5,064 bases of DNA from Lentisphaeria bacterium UBA1776 (GTDB lineage: Bacteria; Verrucomicrobiota; Lentisphaeria; Victivallales; Victivallaceae). How positions within the stretch are numbered: position 1 is the first letter of the stretch; each line of letters starts with the position of its first letter. The notes beneath the pieces were generated by a model. It made no database searches. It had not been told where the DNA came from and saw nothing but the letters and a program-made list of their open reading frames with translations. Position numbers and translations under genes: made by a program. Below, piece by piece: positions 1 through 4,062 of this stretch. The stretch lies in assembly GCA_002314605.1 (NCBI GenBank), contig DCGO01000125.1:23242-28305 (forward strand), written 5' to 3'.

Positions 1-19
1 CTTGTAAAAGGAATGCTTT

Positions 20-44
20 GGAGCCAACGCTCCTTGTGTTCTTT
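20..44 (+). terminator. Weak candidate intrinsic terminator of an upstream unit
   Basis: GGAGC at 20-24 is perfectly complementary to GCTCC at 29-33 across a four-base loop, and the hairpin is followed by a T-rich run (TTGTGTTCTTT, 34-44). This is the layout of a rho-independent terminator, but the stem is only five pairs and the T-run is interrupted. If real, it would end a rightward transcript that comes from outside the window. Confidence 0.25.
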
Positions 45-72
45 GATAAAGTTGCTTGAGACGGAAGAAAAT
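43..72 (+). promoter_or_regulatory. Weak sigma70-like promoter candidate (distal)
   Basis: TTGATA (43-48, five of six to the -35 consensus) is followed after 18 bases by GAAAAT (67-72, four of six to the -10 consensus). It is far from the GH1 start, so it would give a leader of more than 250 bases. Such matches are common by chance in A/T-rich DNA. Confidence 0.15.
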
Positions 73-102
73 GAGACCTCTCCTCCAATCAGACTTTCTG
101 CC

Positions 103-156
103 GTTCAAATGCAGTTTGACTTTGGGAACATCTGACCGTCAAATCAAAAATCTGAC
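103..156. repeat. Cluster of GTCAAA-type half-sites and a 20-base-phased ATCTGAC repeat
   Basis: Three related half-sites occur: GTTCAAA (103-109), its inverse TTTGAC (115-120), and GTCAAA (138-143). The first two form an imperfect palindrome with a five-base centre, and the second and third form an inverted pair 17 bases apart. ATCTGAC also occurs twice, at 130-136 and 150-156, exactly 20 bases apart, or about two helical turns. The arrangement fits binding of a dimeric regulator, but no regulator gene is in the window and I cannot name a family. Confidence 0.3.
116..144 (+). promoter_or_regulatory. Weak sigma70-like promoter candidate for the GH1 gene
   Basis: TTGACT (116-121, five of six) is followed after 17 bases by TCAAAT (139-144, four of six to the -10 consensus). 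The spacing is ideal and the site overlaps the GTCAAA-type half-sites, so a regulator bound there would block or recruit polymerase. The -10 element is poor and the organism's promoter consensus is unknown, so this is only a candidate. Confidence 0.25.
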
Positions 157-170
157 AAAACCGCTTTTTC

Positions 171-183
171 AGAATCGGATTCT
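171..183. promoter_or_regulatory. Perfect 13-bp palindrome, operator candidate
   Basis: AGAATC (171-176) and GATTCT (178-183) are perfect inverse complements around a single central G at 177. Short, centre-symmetric palindromes of this type upstream of a sugar-hydrolase gene are often repressor or activator sites. No family-specific consensus is recognisable. Confidence 0.3.
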
Positions 184-205
184 TGCACGCTCAAAGATAC
201 GTGCA
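184..205. promoter_or_regulatory. Inverted repeat TGCACG-N10-CGTGCA, operator candidate
   Basis: TGCACG (184-189) and CGTGCA (200-205) are perfect inverse complements separated by ten bases; with T183 bulged, TC at 181-182 can also pair with GA at 206-207. It directly abuts the 13-bp palindrome at 171-183. The half-site spacing of one to two turns suits a dimeric DNA-binding protein; it could equally be an RNA hairpin if transcribed. Confidence 0.3.
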
Positions 206-258
206 GATACCCCTTTTTTAAAATGTGGGATATCTGTGATTTTTTGTCGTGTTTTTAC

Positions 259-336
259 GCCGGAACGGGAGGTTTTTCGGAGGTGAGGCTTGATTTCGGG
301 CGTTCCCGGCACCATATTAGGAGGGCGTCCGAAAAA
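259..336 (+). promoter_or_regulatory. Possible structured mRNA leader (pseudoknot or alternative hairpins)
   Basis: Two long complementarities interleave. GCCGGAACG (259-267) can pair with CGTTCCCGGC (301-310), giving nine pairs with C305 bulged. TTTTTCGGA (273-281) can pair perfectly with TCCGAAAAA (328-336), nine pairs. Because the order is A, B, A', B', they form either an H-type pseudoknot or two mutually exclusive hairpins. The second pairing involves part of the purine-rich GGAGG at 279-283 and ends two bases before the AGGAG that serves the ATG at 350, so folding could influence translation. I do not recognise a known riboswitch class. If translation began at the TTG at 290, part of this region would be coding. 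Confidence 0.35.
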
Positions 337-338
337 AC

Positions 339-343
339 AGGAG
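339..343 (+). promoter_or_regulatory. Ribosome-binding site that decides the GH1 start
   Basis: AGGAG lies six bases before the ATG at 350, ideal spacing. A competing signal, GGAGG at 279-283, lies six bases before an in-frame TTG at 290 that would add 20 residues. The ATG is preferred because the family's conserved first strand begins only about ten residues after it and because the extra 20 residues look unlike GH1 sequence. Confidence 0.75.
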
Positions 344-349
344 AAAATC

Positions 350-1675
350 ATGCTCAATCTCTGCAAACTGCCGCCGTTCACATTCCCGAAGGGATTTCTT
401 TGGGGAAGCGCCACCGCCGGCCATCAGATCGAAGGGGATAACGTTCACAGCCAGTGGTTCCATGAGGAACAAACCTGTACGGAGCCCGGCTTCGAGCGTT
501 CCGGGAAGGCCTGCAACAGTTGGGAACTCTACGACGAGGACATCCGGCTTCTGAAGGAATTGGGGCATCAGGCCTACCGTTTTTCGGTGGAGTGGTCCCG
601 TATCGAACCGGAGCAGGGGCGCCATGACCAAGGTGCTCTCGACCGCTATCTCGACATGCTCCGCAAGTTGAAGGAAGCTGGGATTTTCACCTGCGTCACG
701 CTTTTGCACGGGACCCATCCGCAATGGTTCGAGGAGTTGGGAGGCTTTTGCAGGGAGGAGAACGTCGATCACTTTCTGCGGCACGTCGAATTTCTCGTGC
801 CGAAGATCGCGGCTTACGTGGATTCGTGGCTGGTGGTCAACGAGATCAATCTGGGCGGAATCCTGCCCGAACACATCCAGCTTCGGCGCATTCGTTTCAA
901 GGCGCTTGCGCGGGGAGCGGAGGTAGTGAAGCGTTTCAGTTCGGCGCCGGTCTCCAGCGCCCACGCCTTCGTGCCGAGGGAACCTCTGCGTCCCGACGAC
1001 GAACTGGACGTCGCTGCCGCCCGCTACAAGGACTGGCTGGACAACGGCTTCTTTTTCCATGGGGTCCGCACCGGAGAACTGGTGCTTCCCGGGCAGGACG
1101 CGGAGTTTCTGCCGGAACTGAAGAACGCCTGCGACTTCTGGGCGGTGAACTACTACCACCGCGGGCTTGTGGATTCGCGGAAAGGCAATCTGATCGGGAA
1201 AAAGTTCCGTTTCAACGCGTTCAACACGGTCCTCGGGAAGGCCATGGACCGGGAGTTCTGCCCGGAGACCTTCGTCAAGGTGCTGGGACGGATCACCGAC
1301 AAACCCATCTGGATCACCGAAAACGGTTTCTGCGCCGACGAGGACCGGTTCCGCATCGTTTATCTGATGCAACACCTGGCGGCCATGCACGAGGCCATGG
1401 AACTTTACCATGCGGACGTCCGGGCTTACTTCCACTGGTCGCTGCTGGACAACTACGAGTGGGGTAGTTATGCGCCGAAGTTCGGTCTGGCGGCGGTGGA
1501 CCGGCAGACGTTCCGGCGCACGCCGAAGCCCAGTGCGGCCTTCTACCGGGAGGTGATCCGGGCCAACGGAGCCTCCGGTGAACTTTTCGCCAAGTACATC
1601 CCCGAACTGTCGCAGTACGCCCAGCGGGATCACTTCGAAGCCGCCGGCAAACTCTCGGTGCTGACCCAGGCTTGA
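350..1675 (+). CDS. Glycoside hydrolase family 1 enzyme (beta-glucosidase/beta-galactosidase-like), divergent
   Basis: The predicted product has 441 residues, within or slightly below the usual GH1 size (about 440-480), with no signal peptide, so it is probably a cytoplasmic retaining beta-glycosidase acting on short glycosides. Seen in order: the N-terminal FPKGFLWGSATAGHQIEG block (Q26 is the usual sugar-binding Gln), YRFSVEWSRIEP (76-87), the H120 region, acid/base N164-E165 in WLVVNEI, NYY (267-269), nucleophile E324 in WITENG, and WSLLDNYEW (363-371). The E370-W371 pair is typical of enzymes for non-phosphorylated sugars; 6-phospho-glycosidases usually have Ser there, so that subtype is unlikely. 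Oddities: NEP is NEI, the HWDLP segment reads HGTHP (120-124), the stretch between acid/base and NYY is shortened, and about 34 residues follow the canonical end. The family call is firm; the substrate is unknown. It stands alone on its strand, convergent with the next gene. Confidence 0.93.
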   Translation: MLNLCKLPPFTFPKGFLWGSATAGHQIEGDNVHSQWFHEEQTCTEPGFERSGKACNSWELYDEDIRLLKELGHQAYRFSVEWSRIEPEQGRHDQGALDRYLDMLRKLKEAGIFTCVTLLHGTHPQWFEELGGFCREENVDHFLRHVEFLVPKIAAYVDSWLVVNEINLGGILPEHIQLRRIRFKALARGAEVVKRFSSAPVSSAHAFVPREPLRPDDELDVAAARYKDWLDNGFFFHGVRTGELVLPGQDAEFLPELKNACDFWAVNYYHRGLVDSRKGNLIGKKFRFNAFNTVLGKAMDREFCPETFVKVLGRITDKPIWITENGFCADEDRFRIVYLMQHLAAMHEAMELYHADVRAYFHWSLLDNYEWGSYAPKFGLAAVDRQTFRRTPKPSAAFYREVIRANGASGELFAKYIPELSQYAQRDHFEAAGKLSVLTQA

Positions 1676-1681
1676 AAGCCT
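1668..1681 (+). terminator. Short hairpin over the GH1 stop codon
   Basis: AGGCT (1668-1672) pairs with AGCCT (1677-1681) around the loop TGAA, so the stop codon (1673-1675) sits in the loop. There is no T-run after it. It is the first of three hairpins between the convergent genes and may only add to transcript end structure. Confidence 0.2.
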
Positions 1682-1702
1682 TCTGACGGGGGAAGAGGCT
1701 CG

Positions 1703-1739
1703 TCCCGGAGGTTCTGCCGCGAAGCGAGACCCTCCGGGA
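1703..1739. terminator. Strong GC-rich hairpin between convergent genes
   Basis: TCCCGGAGG (1703-1711) and CCTCCGGGA (1731-1739) are perfectly complementary over nine pairs. Inside, TCT (1713-1715) can pair with AGA (1727-1729) and CGC (1718-1720) with GCG (1724-1726), so most of the 37 bases fold into one long stem with small defects. Neither strand has a following T-run, so it is not a classical intrinsic terminator. It may stop or stabilise both convergent transcripts, or be a dispersed palindromic repeat. Confidence 0.4.
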
Positions 1740-1745
1740 GAGTTG

Positions 1746-1773
1746 AGGCGCCCGGGAAATCACGGGGGCGCCT
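1746..1773. terminator. Second GC-rich hairpin, just after the end of the leftward gene
   Basis: AGGCGCCC (1746-1753) is perfectly complementary to GGGCGCCT (1766-1773), an eight-pair stem with a 12-base loop. It begins ten bases beyond the stop of the leftward fusion gene and lies between both gene ends. No T-run follows on either strand, so its role as a bidirectional terminator is inferred from position and stem strength. Confidence 0.4.
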
Positions 1774-1782
1774 GATGGGACG

Positions 1783-3204
1783 TCAGATCTCTTTCAGCAG
1801 TTTGGCGAAATCCGCCGCCATTTCCCGGGCGGTGGCCGGATAGATCACGCCGGCGCCGAGGGTCAGTACGCCGGAGAAGTTCCGGCAGCGGTTGATGCTG
1901 ACCAGTTCCTTGATCTCGCCGTTGCCCTTGGCGAGTCTGACTGCCGTGCCGTCGAAGAGGGCATCGTTGACGTCCAGTTGGACCATGTGCTTGATGAAGC
2001 GGCCGTTCCGGTAGGAGCGCAGGAAGGGCATCTCGCCCATGGCCGCGAAAGCCGCCGGATCCAGCACGGTCCCCGCCTTTAATTCTGCAGCGCGCGCCGC
2101 CAGTTCCACGCCGCTCTGACAGCAGTTGTAAATCGCCACGGTAATCTTCGCCTTGCGGAAGGCCTTCACCGCATCCGGAGAGGCGTTTCCGGGGAGCAGG
2201 ACCGTCTTGATCTTGGCTTTTTTGAGGGTTTCGCAGAACTTCGCCGGGTCCGCCGGGACCGCCATGAGCCGCAGCGCGGTCACTTCAATCTCCGCCTCGG
2301 AAAACTCCTTTACCGCCGCCGCCAACTTCTCCGCCGGCATCATGGAGGCGGGCTTGCCCTGCACGTAGTCCAACTCGATGCAACGGATGCCGCAGGCATG
2401 CAGGTTCTCAATCATCTCCGGGACGTAGCGTCCCGCCAGACGCGAGGACATGGCCAGTTTGAAGGCCTCTTTGCCCATCTCCGCCGCGAAGATCCTGGCC
2501 CGCTGTTCCACGCAATCGGGGCAGGCGGGGTTGTCGCACAGCACGAAGGCGGGATCTTCCTTGCCCCACTTCTTGCCTTCCTCCAGCAGTTTCTTTGCGT
2601 CGATGAGCCGGGCCTGCGCCGAACCCACCTTACCGATGGTCATGATGCCGGACTCCAGCATTCTGCGGTCGATGCCGATGAAGTCCCGGTGGGGACCGGG
2701 ATATCCGGGCCAGGTCTTGGTGATCTTCTTGCCGTTCACCTCGAAGGAGCAGGTGCACTCCCGGAGGTAGGGGAGTTCCAACTGTGCTTCGATGCCGTGG
2801 AGGAAGGTGTTGCGGTCCTGATCGCATCCGAGGAGGAGGATCTTGCCGCCCTTGGCCGCCAGCCGGGAGAAGGGGGTGTTTTCGCCGTGGACGGTATCAG
2901 CCTTCCAGTGATCCTTGAAGAGGGCGGCGGCCGCCGGCCCCACGCCGGTGAGGGTCCCCACGGGGCAGGGACTGACGAGGGCTCCGGGCCGGGCCTTCAG
3001 TTTATCGGGGATGACGCCCAGCGCGCCGAAGACCGGTGCCAGCAGTGTTCCTTTGGCACCGAGGACCTTCAGTAGCGCATCGATGACGGTATCTGCGCCG
3101 CCCTCCACCTCGCCGATGCTGGCGAGCGAACTGTGGATAAGCAGGACGTCTCCCGCTTTGATGCCGATCTCTTTGAACGCGGAAACCAACTCTTTCTGAT
3201 TCAT
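1783..3204 (-). CDS. Fusion protein: AAC(3)-family acetyltransferase-like domain plus degenerate sugar-isomerase TIM barrel
   Basis: The product has 473 residues, against about 260-290 for ordinary AAC(3) proteins. Residues 1 to about 243 match the AAC(3) family (acetyl-CoA-dependent N-acetyltransferases): GDVLLIHSSLASIGEVEGG (18-36), KGTLLAPVFG (51-60), TPFSRL (110-115), GGKILLLGCDQDRNTFLH (119-136) with the conserved His at 136, and GKVGSAQARL (191-200). The block that normally carries RSxHPxxS appears deleted at about 95-107, so classical aminoglycoside acetylation is doubtful. A Cys cluster (C223, C228, C231) precedes the second domain. Residues about 246-473 resemble the xylose-isomerase-like TIM barrel: KLAMSSRL, CIELDY (E278), VLDPAAF (D382) and QLDVND (D411), but the usual HxK-D histidine and the final-strand Glu are replaced (LTLGAG, 447-452), so metal chemistry may be lost. 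AAGGGGG at 3211-3217 supports the start. It is the last gene of the leftward cluster, 54 bp after the isomerase gene. The cellular substrate is unknown. Confidence 0.85.
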   Translation of the reverse strand: MNQKELVSAFKEIGIKAGDVLLIHSSLASIGEVEGGADTVIDALLKVLGAKGTLLAPVFGALGVIPDKLKARPGALVSPCPVGTLTGVGPAAAALFKDHWKADTVHGENTPFSRLAAKGGKILLLGCDQDRNTFLHGIEAQLELPYLRECTCSFEVNGKKITKTWPGYPGPHRDFIGIDRRMLESGIMTIGKVGSAQARLIDAKKLLEEGKKWGKEDPAFVLCDNPACPDCVEQRARIFAAEMGKEAFKLAMSSRLAGRYVPEMIENLHACGIRCIELDYVQGKPASMMPAEKLAAAVKEFSEAEIEVTALRLMAVPADPAKFCETLKKAKIKTVLLPGNASPDAVKAFRKAKITVAIYNCCQSGVELAARAAELKAGTVLDPAAFAAMGEMPFLRSYRNGRFIKHMVQLDVNDALFDGTAVRLAKGNGEIKELVSINRCRNFSGVLTLGAGVIYPATAREMAADFAKLLKEI

Positions 3205-3210
3205 TTTTGA

Positions 3211-3217
3211 CCCCCTT
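3211..3217 (-). promoter_or_regulatory. Ribosome-binding site of the fusion gene
   Basis: On the minus strand AAGGGGG precedes the ATG at 3204 by six bases, good spacing for a slightly non-canonical Shine-Dalgarno. The flanking GACC and GGTC (3209-3212 and 3218-3221) could form a four-pair hairpin with this site in its loop; that is too weak to call regulatory. A TGTAAT hexamer at 3229-3234 (minus strand) resembles a -10 box but has no good -35 partner. Confidence 0.55.
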
Positions 3218-3258
3218 GGTCTTGTCTTATTACAGAGAATCCTGATGCTTCGGAAAAC

Positions 3259-4056
3259 TTACAGGGACTTCAGATAGCGGACGGCCTCCGCCACGGCTGG
3301 GATATCCTTCTCGCCGCAGTTCCAGCAGATCTCAAGGTTGGCATAGCCGGAGTATCCGTCTCGGTTCAGCCGTTTCCAGAGTTCGGGGATCTGCGTATCT
3401 CCCTGCCCGAAGACGGCGGGGCCGTAGTACTTGCCGCTGCGGCCGGGGGAGAACTCCTTTGCCGGAGTCTCCCTGCGGGCGTAGTCCTTCAGGTGGACGT
3501 GGATGATCCGTTTCTTCACGGCTTCGTAGCAGGCCACCGGATCGTCATTGGTGAAGGCATTGCCGCAATCGAAGGCCAGTTTCAGCCCGGGAACGGCGTC
3601 CATGACTTCGTTGAGTTCCGTTCCGGAGACCACGGGGCTGTTGGGAAAGCCTGTGCTCTCGATGGCCAGCGGCAGGCCGTATTCGCAGGTCATGGGAAAG
3701 ACCCGGGTGTAGAAGCCGATCCACTCCCGGCGCATGGCGGAGACGTCGGAGCGTCCGTTCCCGATGGGGAAGGGCGGTACCATTACGAGGGGGGCGCCCA
3801 TGGTGAGGGCATCCTCGAAGCCCCTGCGGATCTGGTCCTCGGCCTTGGGGGACCCGGAGCAGAACTCCGACGGCAGTACGGTATGGGCGGCGATGGCGAT
3901 GCCTTCCCCGGCGCAGAGTTTGCCGATCTCCCTGGCGGTGGAGCCGTGGAGCGTGATCCAATCCACGGCGGCGAGACCGCACTTTTGGGCGGCGGCCACC
4001 ACGGCGGCGGGGTCTGCCTTCTCAAGACAGAACGACATAAATGAGAGTTTCACCAT
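3259..4056 (-). CDS. Sugar phosphate isomerase/epimerase-like TIM-barrel protein
   Basis: The product has 265 residues, normal for the xylose-isomerase-like TIM-barrel (AP endonuclease 2-type) superfamily, whose members isomerise or epimerise keto-sugars and polyols, or dehydrate inositol derivatives, with a divalent metal. The N-terminus KLSFMSF is a typical first strand. Likely metal ligands are all present: E133 in AIES, D163 in FDCGN, H188 in HVHLKD, and E242 in LEICWN, with FGQGD (216-220) as the usual Gly-rich loop before the last strands. No signal peptide is seen, so it is cytoplasmic. The start at 4056 gives the expected first strand; the next Met is seven residues in and would cut it. 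The gene begins six bases after the stop of the radical SAM gene and precedes the fusion gene, which ends in the same fold. The superfamily call is firm; the exact reaction (hydroxypyruvate isomerase, tagatose/psicose epimerase, inositol catabolism, or another) cannot be told from this sequence. Confidence 0.88.
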   Translation of the reverse strand: MVKLSFMSFCLEKADPAAVVAAAQKCGLAAVDWITLHGSTAREIGKLCAGEGIAIAAHTVLPSEFCSGSPKAEDQIRRGFEDALTMGAPLVMVPPFPIGNGRSDVSAMRREWIGFYTRVFPMTCEYGLPLAIESTGFPNSPVVSGTELNEVMDAVPGLKLAFDCGNAFTNDDPVACYEAVKKRIIHVHLKDYARRETPAKEFSPGRSGKYYGPAVFGQGDTQIPELWKRLNRDGYSGYANLEICWNCGEKDIPAVAEAVRYLKSL

Positions 4057-4062
4057 GAGAGA

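Larger units (their letters stand above)
1..349. other. Non-coding, A/T-richer region upstream of the GH1 gene
   Basis: No convincing gene lies here. The reading frames that stay open are short, have no ribosome-binding site at a suitable distance, and give proteins with no recognisable motif. Base composition is visibly lower in G+C than in all the genes that follow. The stretch contains a small GC-rich hairpin near the left edge, two weak promoter-like pairs, several palindromes between 103 and 205, T-rich runs between 210 and 256, and a potentially structured leader from 259 to 336. I read it as the regulatory region of the rightward glycosidase gene, possibly with the end of an unseen upstream transcription unit at the far left. 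This is inference from composition and position. Confidence 0.6.

Noticed and set aside
1..135. Frame open from the left edge to a TGA at 133-135 (44 codons), possible end of an upstream gene
   Set aside because: The length is not unusual for chance, the composition differs from the genes here and no motif is visible; another frame also stops at 57-59, so no frame can be preferred.
56..286. Open frame of 76 residues in the upstream region
   Set aside because: No family motif, no ribosome-binding site, and it overlaps the palindromes and T-runs of a regulatory-looking region.
223..441. ATG-started 72-residue frame overlapping the GH1 start
   Set aside because: No ribosome-binding site before 223 and its second half is the GH1 gene read in another frame.
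317..1633. Long open frame (438 residues) antisense to the GH1 gene
   Set aside because: It mirrors the GH1 codons in GC-rich DNA, has no recognisable motif, and the sense frame matches GH1 from end to end.
2398..3075. 225-residue plus-strand frame opposite the AAC(3) fusion gene
   Set aside because: Shadow of the minus-strand gene, whose AAC(3) and barrel motifs are clear.
1783..3204. Calling the fusion gene an aminoglycoside resistance determinant
   Set aside because: The HPxxS block is missing, the protein carries a second domain, and there is no resistance or mobile context.
3229..3257. Internal promoter before the fusion gene (TGTAAT with TTTTCC 17 bases upstream on the minus strand)
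   Set aside because: The -35 element matches only three of six positions, and the short gap is better explained as an operon junction.
3493..4044. 183-residue plus-strand frame opposite the isomerase gene
   Set aside because: Gly/Asp/His-rich antisense shadow with no motif; the minus-strand frame has all four metal ligands.
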